A DNA stretch of 63,817 bases, taken from NCBI GenBank assembly GCA_023412745.1, contig JAEZBZ010000276.1, positions 1-63,817 on the forward strand. The letters are read 5' to 3'. The DNA comes from Pseudomonadota bacterium. Its GTDB lineage: Bacteria; Pseudomonadota; Alphaproteobacteria; Rhizobiales; Hyphomicrobiaceae. The position numbers were made by a program, and so were the translations under genes. Positions 34,327 through 43,066 of the stretch are shown here, one piece after another (positions within the stretch are counted from its first letter, which is position 1; each line of letters begins with the position of its first letter). A model generated the notes under the pieces. The model did no database searches, had not been told where the DNA came from, and worked only from the letters and a program-made list of their open reading frames with translations.

Positions 34327-34896
34327 ATGACCAGCCCTGCAGAACGTAACCATTTGCGCATCCTGGCGTCTTTGATCTTCGGCTCGCGCTGGCTGCAAGT
34401 TCCGCTTTATCTCGGTTTGATCGCCGCGCAGTGCGTCTATGTCGTGTTGTTTCTGAAAGAGCTGTGGCACCTGATGTCGCACGCGACCACATTCAGCGAG
34501 CAGCAGATCATGCTGCTGGTTCTTGCGCTGATAGACGTGGTCATGATCTCCAACCTGCTCGTCATGGTGATTGTCGGCGGCTACGAGACGTTCGTGTCGC
34601 GTCTGAAGCTGCAAGGCCATCCGGATCAGCCGGAATGGCTCGATCACGTCAATGCCAGCGTGCTTAAGATCAAGCTGGCTATGGCAATCATCGGCATTTC
34701 ATCGATCCATCTGCTCAAGACGTTTATTGAAGCCGGCAATCTGGGCAGCGAAGGCGCCAAGCTCACCGAGGCCGGCGTCATGTGGCAAACCATCATCCAC
34801 GTCACGTTCATTCTGTCGGCGATGGGCATCGCGTATGTCGACAAGATGGGGCAGACGGTCGAACTCGCCCGTCGCGAGCGCGGCAACGGCCACTAG
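34327..34896 (+). CDS. YqhA / UPF0114 family inner-membrane protein
   Basis: The 189-residue protein has four hydrophobic segments (around residues 17-42, 60-85, 110-130 and 150-168). Blocks such as SRWLQVPLYLGLIAAQ, IDVVMISNLLVMVIVGGYE and MAIIGISSIHLLKTFIE match the YqhA family. Function is unproven. The ATG at 34327 fits the family start; no strong ribosome site. The terminator at 34901-34920 follows its stop directly. Confidence 0.88.
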   Translation: MTSPAERNHLRILASLIFGSRWLQVPLYLGLIAAQCVYVVLFLKELWHLMSHATTFSEQQIMLLVLALIDVVMISNLLVMVIVGGYETFVSRLKLQGHPDQPEWLDHVNASVLKIKLAMAIIGISSIHLLKTFIEAGNLGSEGAKLTEAGVMWQTIIHVTFILSAMGIAYVDKMGQTVELARRERGNGH

Positions 34897-34900
34897 CTCG

Positions 34901-34920
34901 CGGACGGCATTGCCCGTCCG
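34901..34920 (+). terminator. rho-independent terminator after the yqhA-like gene
   Basis: CGGACGG (34901-34907) pairs with CCGTCCG (34914-34920) over a 6-base loop and is followed by GTTTTAA. It begins 4 bases after the stop codon. Confidence 0.75.
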
Positions 34921-34923
34921 GTT

Positions 34924-36468
34924 TTAACTCGCCGTATTGAACCCGATATTGTCGCCGATGACCGTGCGCGGACCAATGGGAACGAGCGCTGGATTGGCCA
35001 GGTCGAGCTTGGAAAACGTAATCTTGTCGTTCCAGACCTTGCGCAGAAAGTCCTCGACGACGTTGATGGTGAGCTGCTCGCCCGGACACCGGCGATAGCC
35101 AAATCCGAACGGCGCAAATCCGGCGTAGTCGCACACCGGCATCGGCCGTCCCTCGGCCACGCCATAGACCGTGCCGAATGCGCTGTTGTTCAGGCTGGCG
35201 TTGCGACCATCCTTGACCGGCCAAGATATTGGATCGAATGGACAGCGCGCGAAGCCGATCTGTTCCGCGCGTGTTTCGGTGATCTCATGTGAGGTCGGCA
35301 CGAAGGCGTAGCGGCCAGGATCGAACTTCTGAGGATCCTTCCAGTGACGCGGATCCATGCTGGTCCCGTCGTGGGGCGTGATGACATAGCCGTGGCGGTT
35401 GAAGGGCGGCGGGCGGATCTCAGACATCGCGGATATGCTGCCGCCGTTCGGCGAGATGGTGCGGAACAATTCCATCACGAAGCAGTCCAGCGGGGTGAAT
35501 GCCGCGCCGGCCGGGTCGTTGAAGTTGCCTTGCATGGTTTTGTGGAAACTCGCCTGGACGTCGGCGTCGCCGGCATTCTCGCTCAGCAGCAGCATGATGT
35601 TGTAGAGCGTGTTACCCCATTGGCTGAAGGCCACGAAGTTGTGGAAGCACTCGAACACGACATCGCGCTGGCGGAAGTCCGGGCCGTCCTCGCCGTTCTT
35701 CATCCAGTAGTGTCCGAAGGTCGTCTCCGGATTGGGGACTCGCCCGCTCCGGATGTCGGCCAAGCGATCGCTGATCCAGGTCTTCAAGACCGGCAGGTTT
35801 GCTCGAACGCGCATGTAGTTGTCGTAGACGATTCTCTGGGTCGGCTCGCGATAGGCGAGCACGGTATTGAAGCTGTCACCGATGCTGCGGACTTCCGGCG
35901 GGATGGCATCCCCCGTCACGCCCAGATGCAGGTCCCAGTACAGATCCCAATAGCTGGCCAGATAGCGCGCCATCAGCGGCTGTCCGGCGTTCGACTTGTC
36001 GAGCAGCTTGTCGAAAAACGCGACGACTTTGTTGCCGTACATCGGACGATACAGATCCGGCGTGACGGCCGACATGTAAATGCGCTTGCGCCGGTTGTCC
36101 TGGCCGCGTTTTTCCAGGCCTTGCAAAAACACCGTGACGCCTTGATCGGGATCGGGCTTCCATTTTTCGCTGAGCATGCCCCACAGATCGTAAGGCAGCG
36201 CATTTTGCTTGGTCAGCTCCGTACCGATCATGGGTAGGGCCAGACGCTCGCCGCCGTAAACGCTGATGAGGAAATAGGGCAGGATGGCATTGTCGACATA
36301 GGCCGCGTCGAAGTTTTCGAGAAACTGCCGGCGCATGCGGCTGACGGTAGTTGCGATATCATCCAGGTCGCGCATATTGGCGGCGGGTTGGTAGTGTGCG
36401 AGCGCGGGCGCGGCGGACAGTCCGCCGACGGCAGCGGCGCCCGCCTTTAGGAAGCTGCGGCGTTTCAT
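34924..36468 (-). CDS. cytochrome P450 with a Tat export signal, atypical I-helix
   Basis: The 514-residue protein opens with MKRRSFLKAGAAAVGGLSAA and an AxA cleavage site, a clear twin-arginine signal. The P450 hallmarks follow: E-x-x-R as ELFR (residues 333-336), the PERF-like FDPGRY (382-387) and the haem-cysteine loop FGFGYRRCPGE with Cys461. The I-helix region reads FVAFSQWGNTLYNIM (278-292) and lacks the acid/alcohol pair (A/G-G-x-D/E-T) that activates oxygen in monooxygenases; the WG-containing helix recalls CYP74 and fungal hydroperoxide isomerases. The segment between the PERF-like site and Cys461 is about 45 residues longer than usual. Bacterial P450s are normally cytoplasmic, so folding with haem and export by Tat would be unusual. 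No ferredoxin or reductase gene is near, which fits an enzyme that uses peroxides. Start at 36468 gives the signal; function is inferred. Confidence 0.85.
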   Translation of the reverse strand: MKRRSFLKAGAAAVGGLSAAPALAHYQPAANMRDLDDIATTVSRMRRQFLENFDAAYVDNAILPYFLISVYGGERLALPMIGTELTKQNALPYDLWGMLSEKWKPDPDQGVTVFLQGLEKRGQDNRRKRIYMSAVTPDLYRPMYGNKVVAFFDKLLDKSNAGQPLMARYLASYWDLYWDLHLGVTGDAIPPEVRSIGDSFNTVLAYREPTQRIVYDNYMRVRANLPVLKTWISDRLADIRSGRVPNPETTFGHYWMKNGEDGPDFRQRDVVFECFHNFVAFSQWGNTLYNIMLLLSENAGDADVQASFHKTMQGNFNDPAGAAFTPLDCFVMELFRTISPNGGSISAMSEIRPPPFNRHGYVITPHDGTSMDPRHWKDPQKFDPGRYAFVPTSHEITETRAEQIGFARCPFDPISWPVKDGRNASLNNSAFGTVYGVAEGRPMPVCDYAGFAPFGFGYRRCPGEQLTINVVEDFLRKVWNDKITFSKLDLANPALVPIGPRTVIGDNIGFNTAS

Positions 36469-36584
36469 GGCGTTTGGTCTCTCGGTTGGTCCACGCGCGG
36501 CTGGAGGCCGCGCTGATGACCAAACCAGGAGGCCGTCTTCGCGTTCGTGCGCGCAGGCTAACAAATTCGAGTGATTCGAATTCG

Positions 36585-37113
36585 CTAGGGTGTAGGCCGG
36601 CCAAGCGTTTCAGCGGTCGGCCGATGCCATGGGGCTGACATTAGTCTACGCGCTTCGGCGCCACTGGTTTCGCGCACGATGATGAAACGGCCCTCATTCA
36701 AGGCATCACCCAGCGTCGTCGCGCCAGTGCCTCTCCGCCGATCGGTGCCGTCGATACCTTGAAAGTGCAGCGGAATGTAATGTTCGAGCGTGTCGTCCCG
36801 CCCCATGCTGGCGCGAAGGCTGTTTGCAATGAGACCGCTGAAGCGGTCCGTGCGCTGCTTGGCTATCGCCGTTTTCAGCCGATCGAGATCACCGATCCTC
36901 GAACGGGCCGTCAAGTGTGCTGTTGCAGGCGATCTCGCCCTCCGGCGCCAGATTATGGCCAGTGCCGACATCGACGTCGATGCTGCCGTTGTGCTGATCG
37001 TCGAAGTGGTCGAGCTGGGCAATACGGATCTCGGCGGCCATGACCGGCATGCACGCCGCGAGGACGAACTGCAGGAACGTGCCCACCGCACATAATCCAA
37101 GCCAGCGCGCCAT
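36585..37113 (-). pseudogene. frameshifted remnant of an exported protein
   Basis: From an ATG at 37113 a signal peptide is seen (LCAVGTFLQFVLAACMPVMA), then EIRIAQLDHFDDQ and GEIACNSTLDGPFEDR up to a stop at 36889. One base away in frame the text goes on as RIGDLDRLKTAIAKQR, FSGLIANSLRAS and LGDALNEGRFIIVRE. Together these resemble a periplasmic ClpP-fold protein (COG3904 type: G-E-I, G-D, N-S, E-G-R). The join at the break suggests at least one indel. The family assignment is tentative. Confidence 0.4.
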
Positions 37114-37228
37114 GATGTCCGCCCTCTCGATTGCTGGGGACTATGCCGAGGCGCAGGCAGGCGGGCAATGCCGTCCTGCAGCTATGAATGGATCGAGCAA
37201 CGATTGGGACAGGGGATGTCTGTCGCGA

Positions 37229-38254
37229 TCAGGTCGTCTGCCCCTGGACGAGGGAGACCGGCATGACGATGTCTCGGCCCGAGAAGCTGCCGAGCGTGAG
37301 CCTGCGCACCAGTTCCTCGGCGGCCCGTGTACCCATCTCCGGCGAACGCGTGCTCACCGTTGTCGGCGCCCGGTCGCTATACTTGCAGAATTCGAACTGA
37401 TTGAAGCCGGTAACGCGCACCGTGTCTGGCACGTTCACGCCGCGCTGGGACAGATGCACCATCACGGCCATCGCCGCCTGGTCGTTGCAGCAGGCGACGG
37501 CATCGGGAAGATCGTGCGCCGTCACATATGCTTGAAGTGCTGCGCCGACATCCTCCACGTTCAAACTGCGGCTGCGCAAAATGGTAAGTTCAGCGCCGGC
37601 ATCGCGGCAAGCTCGCTCCAGGCCGGCGCGGCGTTCCTCGAAGGAGCACCAGTGTACGACGGGCAGCAGGAAGACGATGTGGCAACATCCGCGTTCGATC
37701 AAATGCTGACCGATCAGCTGACCGCCGCGTGCGTCATCGACCCGGATACCGCACGCATCAAGTTGCGTGGGGACGGCGGACTCGTGCAGTAGCACACACG
37801 GCAGGCCGAGATCGGCCAGTGCATCGAGAACCACACGCCGCTGCGGATCGTTGCCGGATTGAACGACACACAGACCGTCAGCATCGATCGCGCGCGATTT
37901 CAAAGACTCGAGCAGCGTTGCGTGATCGGTGCCCTGGAACGCGACGGATATGCCGTGTTCGCTGAGGAAGCTGGCCATTCCTGAAAAAACATAAGTGTGG
38001 CAAGGGGTTGCCAGGAATTCGGGGTTGTTGCCGTTAATCACTACGACGCGGATTGACAGCCGGTTGGAAGGGGCGCCGGGCGCATAGTTCAATGTTCGGA
38101 TGGCTTGCTCGACCCGTCGGCGGGTTTCCCTACCCATCTGGTCGAAGCGCTTGTTGATGACGTTCGACACCGTCATCATCGAAACGCCGCACTGGGCTGC
38201 GACTTCCCGCAGCGTGATGTCAGTGTGCTTTGAGCGCCCCCGCGACATCTTCAT
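37229..38254 (-). CDS. LacI-family transcriptional regulator
   Basis: The 341-residue protein has an N-terminal LacI HTH: ITLREVAAQCGVSMMTVSNV, then RVEQAIRTLNYAP, followed by a periplasmic-binding-like effector domain (VVVINGNNPEF, ADGLCVVQSGN, CGIRVDDARGGQLIGQHLIE). It binds DNA as a dimer and responds to a small ligand, usually a sugar. It lies between the Tat-P450 and the peroxidase and is transcribed away from the peroxidase. Whether it controls either gene is not shown; no clear LacI-type palindrome was found in the 491 bases before the peroxidase. Confidence 0.92.
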   Translation of the reverse strand: MKMSRGRSKHTDITLREVAAQCGVSMMTVSNVINKRFDQMGRETRRRVEQAIRTLNYAPGAPSNRLSIRVVVINGNNPEFLATPCHTYVFSGMASFLSEHGISVAFQGTDHATLLESLKSRAIDADGLCVVQSGNDPQRRVVLDALADLGLPCVLLHESAVPTQLDACGIRVDDARGGQLIGQHLIERGCCHIVFLLPVVHWCSFEERRAGLERACRDAGAELTILRSRSLNVEDVGAALQAYVTAHDLPDAVACCNDQAAMAVMVHLSQRGVNVPDTVRVTGFNQFEFCKYSDRAPTTVSTRSPEMGTRAAEELVRRLTLGSFSGRDIVMPVSLVQGQTT

Positions 38255-38745
38255 CCCATCAACGGCTACATCGAACCCCGCTAGCGCGCCAACATCGCGC
38301 CAAGCTGAAGTTTGCCTGACGACACTCTGTGAGTCACCCGGGATTATGACGATTTGGTGGTCGTGGGGCGTATGCGGTCAATATTTATTCAGATAGCGGC
38401 TCATCGCGCCGGGTCGCTTTGAATGCGCGAGGAGCGCCGCCTCTGACAGCCGGCTTCGCGGTTGGCAACGGCACACGCCCGGTCATCGCTGTCACGATTG
38501 AGTAGGTGAGATGCACGCGGATACGGGAGCGGATCTGTCGACTCCTTGGTTCCTACCTCGTTCGGCGAATGCTTTGGCGCATCCGCATTACGGCGTCGCC
38601 GCGATTAACCTTAATGATCCGTTTTCTTGGAACGCCCGCATCCATTCTCACGGCGCACTGTTGTGTCCGTGCCGAAGGCGCGCCCTGCGAGCGCGATCGG
38701 ATTGAGAATCGTCGTGCGGCCCCGGAAAGCGAGCGGAGGAGAGCA
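38255..38745. other. 491-base region between lacI-type gene and peroxidase
   Basis: No separate gene is supported. A frame in phase with the peroxidase extends up to about 38506 but lacks a ribosome site and coding character. The region should hold the divergent promoters; I could not pick out a convincing operator. Confidence 0.4.
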
Positions 38746-41172
38746 ATGGCGTTAATCCGGAATATGCATCCCAGTCAGTGGGACTACAAAATTCCATTCT
38801 ACAATTATACGCCGCCAAAACCGGTGATACCGGAAAGGCCGGTGCCAACAAAGCCACCGAGTAAAGAGCCGCCGATCAAAGATTGGCATGCAGAAGACAA
38901 GTACGACCCTCCGAAGTACGAGCCACCAAAGTCCGGCCCGCCGAAGTACGATCCTCCGAAGTATGAGCCACCAAAGTACGATCCGCCGAAGCACCAGCCA
39001 CCGAAGCACGATCCGGATAAATACACAAAAGACAAATACTACGACCTGAAGAACCTTGAATCGCGCACCGCCGACGGCGGTAATAACGACGGCGACAACG
39101 ATCCCAATAACGACCGCGGGACGCATGATGCGCCGTTCGTTCGCGTAACGACCAGCAGTTACGTTGACGGCATCGGCCAGATTCCCGACCAGTCCCCTGG
39201 AGTCGGCGCCGCAACGCCGACCACGCTGCCGGCGCCGCGAGCGGTTAGCGATGCGGTCATGGCGCAAGGAGACGTGGATATCCCGAACGCCGCCGGCCTC
39301 AACGAATTCTTCCAGTTCTTTGGCCAGGCGCTGACGCATGACGTGGCCGAGGCGGCGACTGGGGCGTCAGGTGATCCGCCCTTGTTTCCCGCAGGATTGC
39401 CGTTTCCATTCGGTCGTACACCCTATGAGAACGGTACTCCGGAGACAGGTCCACGTCAGCAGATCAACGAGGAAACCAGTTTCCTCGATCTAAGCATGGT
39501 CTATGGCAATACGCAGACGATGCAGGATCTCGTGCGCGCAGATCTGTTCGATGCGCAAGGCAACAGCATCGGACAATCAGCCAAGCTTTTGATGGGAGCC
39601 AATGGGCTTTTGCCGACGATCAAGGATGTCGGCGAAGACTCCGGAAAAACGTCGCTTGAAGTTCTGGCGATATTTAGACCCGATGGCTTCGGTGGCCTTC
39701 CAGATCCGGCGACACCAGGTCTTGATCCGGCATCATTTGAAAATAGTTATTTTGCCGGTGACAATCGCGTCAATCAAACGCCCCTTCTGATCTCGCATCA
39801 GACGCTTTGGGCGAAAAATCACAATTACTGGGTCGATGAGCTGGCCAAAAAGAATCCGGGCTGGTCTCAGGATCAGCTGTTCGAGGCGGCTCGCGCGCTG
39901 AACGAGGCGAATTGGCAGCGCGTCGTATATGATGAGTACCTGCCGAAGCTACTGGGCGAAAATGCGCTTTCCGAGTATCAAGGTTATAAATCCAACGTCG
40001 ATCCGTCAGTCATAAATGAATGGACTACGGTTGCTTTCCGTTTCGGTCACGATCAGTCGAGCCAAAACCAGCGGCCGCTGACGGAAGGCGGCGGGCTCGC
40101 CTCTTTCACGCAGTTCACGTTCGCGCTGTTCACGTTGTCGGAGGCGTTTGCAGCGGGCGCGGATGGGGTGAGGACCGAAGAAGAGCTCAACGCCTGGATC
40201 CGCGGTCAGCTTTCCGCGCACACTCAGGAGATCGATGGGCTGGTCGTTGACGGAAACCGGAACGCCTTGTTCGGCATCGGAGCTACGGTCGATCTTGAGG
40301 TGTTCGACATCCTGCGTGCGCGCGATCACGGCGTTTGGAACTATAACGATCTGCGCGATGGCTTGGGCTTGTCGAGCTATGCCAGCTTCGACGAGTTCGG
40401 TGCCGCCAATGGTGTCGACGCCGCCCGCCTGCAAGCCCTTAAGGATGTCTATGGCAACGATATCGAGAAACTGGATTCGATCGTAGGCGGTCTGCTGGAG
40501 AAGAAGCATCTCGATAGCCAACTCGGCGAGACCTTCACCAAACTGAACATCATGCAATTTGAAGCGCTGCGTGATGGCGACCGCTTCTTCTATGAGGAGC
40601 GCCTCAAGGATTCGCCTGAGCTCCTCAAGCAAATCGAATCGACGTCAATGGCCGATATCATCGAGCGCAATACCGATATCGACTACATATACCGCGATGC
40701 GTTTGCGGCGCATGAGAGGCTGACCGCTAGCAACGGCAAGCTCGATGGCACCGAGGGTAAGGATCTCGCGATCGGTTCTGATAGTGCCGACGTGATCAAG
40801 ACCGGTGGCGGTGACGACGATGCTTACGGCGGAAAAGGCAGCGACCAGATCTATGCCGGAGCTGGCAACGACTGGATCTACGGCGGCGAAGGCGATGACT
40901 GCATCTGGACCGGCGCGGGACGCGATCTGATCGTGTTCGAGAAGAATTCCGGCAAGGACGCGGTCATGGACTTCGATACGCAGAACGACGTGCTGGACTT
41001 ATCCGCCTACGGCATCGAGTCGTGGAAAGATATCAAGGGCGCGATGAAAAACACGCCGTTCGGCGTGACGATCAAGCTCGACAAATACAACACCGTCGAA
41101 CTGGTGGGCGTAAAGGCCAAGGCGCTCACCGCCGATAACTTCGTGTTCGACGATCACGACGCCTACGCCTGA
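38746..41172 (+). CDS. secreted animal-type haem peroxidase with RTX repeats
   Basis: The 808-residue protein has four parts: a Pro/Lys/Tyr-rich N-terminus with repeated PPKY units (residues about 53-92), a haem-peroxidase domain of the animal superfamily (about 130-645), nonapeptide RTX calcium repeats (GGKGSDQIYAGAGNDWIYGG and neighbours, about 663-725) and an acidic C-terminal end typical of type I secretion signals. Catalytic residues are visible: distal Gln194 and His198 (FGQALTHD), Arg341 (AGDNRVNQ) and proximal His435 (FRFGHD). The Asp, Glu and Met that bind haem covalently in myeloperoxidase are Thr197, Gln344 and Thr345 here, so haem is probably not esterified. The cyclooxygenase tyrosine is absent. 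GGAGGAG precedes the ATG at 38746. The exporter genes follow directly. Confidence 0.9.
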   Translation: MALIRNMHPSQWDYKIPFYNYTPPKPVIPERPVPTKPPSKEPPIKDWHAEDKYDPPKYEPPKSGPPKYDPPKYEPPKYDPPKHQPPKHDPDKYTKDKYYDLKNLESRTADGGNNDGDNDPNNDRGTHDAPFVRVTTSSYVDGIGQIPDQSPGVGAATPTTLPAPRAVSDAVMAQGDVDIPNAAGLNEFFQFFGQALTHDVAEAATGASGDPPLFPAGLPFPFGRTPYENGTPETGPRQQINEETSFLDLSMVYGNTQTMQDLVRADLFDAQGNSIGQSAKLLMGANGLLPTIKDVGEDSGKTSLEVLAIFRPDGFGGLPDPATPGLDPASFENSYFAGDNRVNQTPLLISHQTLWAKNHNYWVDELAKKNPGWSQDQLFEAARALNEANWQRVVYDEYLPKLLGENALSEYQGYKSNVDPSVINEWTTVAFRFGHDQSSQNQRPLTEGGGLASFTQFTFALFTLSEAFAAGADGVRTEEELNAWIRGQLSAHTQEIDGLVVDGNRNALFGIGATVDLEVFDILRARDHGVWNYNDLRDGLGLSSYASFDEFGAANGVDAARLQALKDVYGNDIEKLDSIVGGLLEKKHLDSQLGETFTKLNIMQFEALRDGDRFFYEERLKDSPELLKQIESTSMADIIERNTDIDYIYRDAFAAHERLTASNGKLDGTEGKDLAIGSDSADVIKTGGGDDDAYGGKGSDQIYAGAGNDWIYGGEGDDCIWTGAGRDLIVFEKNSGKDAVMDFDTQNDVLDLSAYGIESWKDIKGAMKNTPFGVTIKLDKYNTVELVGVKAKALTADNFVFDDHDAYA
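38902..39021 (+). repeat. coding repeat, PPKY units
   Basis: Tandem, slightly varied copies of a 12- to 15-base unit encode PPKYD/PPKYE/PPKHD/PPKSG units in the peroxidase N-terminus. Similar Pro-rich repeats act as extended linkers or wall-binding arms. DNA-level repetition makes copy-number change between strains likely. Confidence 0.75.
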
Positions 41173-41215
41173 GTGCGGAAGCGCTGTCCTGCGCGACAGA
41201 CGCGACAAACACGGT

Positions 41216-41250
41216 ATGCCGGCGCGCTAACAGACGTGCGCCGGCATTTT
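41216..41250 (+). terminator. strong hairpin between peroxidase and its exporter genes
   Basis: ATGCCGGCGC (41216-41225) pairs perfectly with GCGCCGGCAT (41238-41247), loop 12, followed by TTT. It lies 43 bases after the peroxidase stop and 49 before the ABC gene, and probably keeps exporter levels below those of the cargo. Confidence 0.7.
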
Positions 41251-41299
41251 CCCGAAACTTCCTGTATCGGCAAAACAGTCATCGGGGCGGACGGATCGA

Positions 41300-43066
41300 A
41301 TGGGTGATCGGACTGGCGGCAGGCGGCGGGCGCGCAACCGGCTTTCGGCGGTCCTGCGATCCATGGCGGGGGCATTCTTTGCCGTCGGCATTTTCAGCCT
41401 TTTCAGCAATCTCGCGATGCTGGTTGCGCCGCTCTACATGATGCAGATCTACGATCGCGTGCTGGCATCCGGCAGCAAGGAAACGCTGATCGCGCTGACC
41501 ATCCTGGCCATCGGCCTGCTGGCCATCAACGCATTGCTCGAGGTGTCCCGGTCGCGCCTTCTGGTGCGCATCGGTGCCAAGCTCGATGAAAAACTCAGCG
41601 CCAATCTTTTTACGTGCGCGTTCCAGGCGCGACTGGCCGGTAACGAACGCTCATCAAGCGAGCCGTTGCGCGATCTGGAATCCGTGCGCTCGTTCCTGAC
41701 CGGCTCCGGTATTATCGCGATTTTCGATGCGCCGTGGACGCCGATTTATCTCGCCGTGGTTTTCATATTGCATCCGGTGCTGGGTATCGTCGCCAGTATT
41801 GGCGCGATCATCATCGTGATCCTGGCATTGACCAGTGAGTTCACGGTCAAGAAGCCGCTGCTGGAAGCTGGGCGCGGTTCGCGCAACTCCACCGATTTCA
41901 CCGATCTGCTGACGCGCAATGCCGAGGCCGTTCATGCGATGGGCATGCTCGGCTCGCTGACGCGCAGGTGGGCGCGCTTCCATCACTACGGCGTGGCCTG
42001 GCAGGCGATCGCGAGCGATCGCATGGCGGTGCTTCAGTCGATCGCGAAACTGGTCAGGATGTCGTTGCAGATCGCTATGCTGGGGACCGGGGCCTGGCTG
42101 GTGCTAGATCACGCCATGTCGGCTGGATCGATCATTGCCGCGTCCATCATAACGGCTCGCGCTTTGGCGCCGGTCGAAATGCTGATCGGCCAATGGCGGC
42201 CGCTGGTCAATGCGCGCCAGGCCAGCCATCGCCTTCGCCAAACGCTGGAAACGATCGACGACTTCGATCCGAACCGAACAAGGCTGCCCCGCCCCGGTGG
42301 CCGCTTGCAGGTGAGTCAGGCGGGATATCGCCTGCCGGGCGCCACCGCGCCGCTGCTGAGCAACGTGTCGTTTGAATTGGAGGCAGGGCAGGCGCTGGGT
42401 ATCATAGGTCCGAGCGGCGCCGGCAAATCCACGCTGGTTCGCCTGCTGGTCGGGCTGACCGACACCAGCTTTGGCACGGTTCGCCTCGATGGCGCGGAAA
42501 TCACGAGCTGGCCACGCGAGGATCTCGGCGCATTCATCGGGTATCTGCCGCAGGACGTGCAGTTGATGAGTGGTACGGTGGCAGCCAACATTTCCCGTTT
42601 CGGCGATCACGACTCGCAGCGCATTACGGACGCGGCACAACTGGCGGGCGTGCACGAGATGATCCTGGAACTGCCGGACGGATATGAGACGCACGTCGGT
42701 GATGGCGGGCGCGCGCTGTCGGGCGGTCAGCGGCAGCGTATTGCGTTGGCGCGTGCGGTGTATGGCGATGTGCGGTTGATCATTCTCGACGAGCCGAACG
42801 CCAATCTCGATCACGATGGTGAGATGGCGCTGAGACGCACGCTGCAATGGCTCAAGCACAATCAGCGCACGGTCATCGTGGTTTCGCATACGCCGGCGGT
42901 GCTGCATTCGGTCGATCATCTGCTGGTGCTGCGCAATGGCCGCGTCGATCGCTTCGGCCCGCGCGATCGCGTGCTGGCGGATCTCGCCCGCAACGCGCCG
43001 CCGCGCCCGCTGCCGACGAACGTGCAGCAGCAAGGCCCATCCGTGCAGGAGGCGGCTCATGGCTGA
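41300..43066 (+). CDS. type I secretion ABC transporter (PrtD/HlyB-like permease-ATPase)
   Basis: The 588-residue fusion has an N-terminal membrane domain of about six helices (NLAMLVAPLYMMQIYDRVLA, TPIYLAVVFILHPVLGIVA) and a C-terminal ATPase with Walker A GPSGAGKST, signature LSGGQRQRIALARA and Walker B LIILDEP. The MQIYDRVL block is typical of PrtD/LapB-type exporters of RTX proteins; no peptidase domain is present at the N-terminus, in line with an RTX cargo. With the HlyD-like protein it would export the peroxidase directly from cytoplasm to outside. It overlaps the next gene by 8 bases. No TolC-like gene is complete in the window. Confidence 0.93.
   Translation: MGDRTGGRRRARNRLSAVLRSMAGAFFAVGIFSLFSNLAMLVAPLYMMQIYDRVLASGSKETLIALTILAIGLLAINALLEVSRSRLLVRIGAKLDEKLSANLFTCAFQARLAGNERSSSEPLRDLESVRSFLTGSGIIAIFDAPWTPIYLAVVFILHPVLGIVASIGAIIIVILALTSEFTVKKPLLEAGRGSRNSTDFTDLLTRNAEAVHAMGMLGSLTRRWARFHHYGVAWQAIASDRMAVLQSIAKLVRMSLQIAMLGTGAWLVLDHAMSAGSIIAASIITARALAPVEMLIGQWRPLVNARQASHRLRQTLETIDDFDPNRTRLPRPGGRLQVSQAGYRLPGATAPLLSNVSFELEAGQALGIIGPSGAGKSTLVRLLVGLTDTSFGTVRLDGAEITSWPREDLGAFIGYLPQDVQLMSGTVAANISRFGDHDSQRITDAAQLAGVHEMILELPDGYETHVGDGGRALSGGQRQRIALARAVYGDVRLIILDEPNANLDHDGEMALRRTLQWLKHNQRTVIVVSHTPAVLHSVDHLLVLRNGRVDRFGPRDRVLADLARNAPPRPLPTNVQQQGPSVQEAAHG

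Noticed and set aside
38506..38745. 80-residue extension of the peroxidase.
   Set aside because: Arg/Cys-rich text without signal features; GGAGGAG precedes the ATG at 38746, and RTX proteins do not need an N-terminal signal.
38902..39021. Short direct repeats that could suggest a CRISPR array.
   Set aside because: Units are 12-15 bases, contiguous and in phase with a protein repeat; there are no spacers.
38746..41172. Idea that the peroxidase is a fatty-acid dioxygenase of the COX/PpoA type.
   Set aside because: The Tyr three residues before the proximal His is absent (FRFGH, as in myeloperoxidase-type enzymes), so peroxidase chemistry is more likely.
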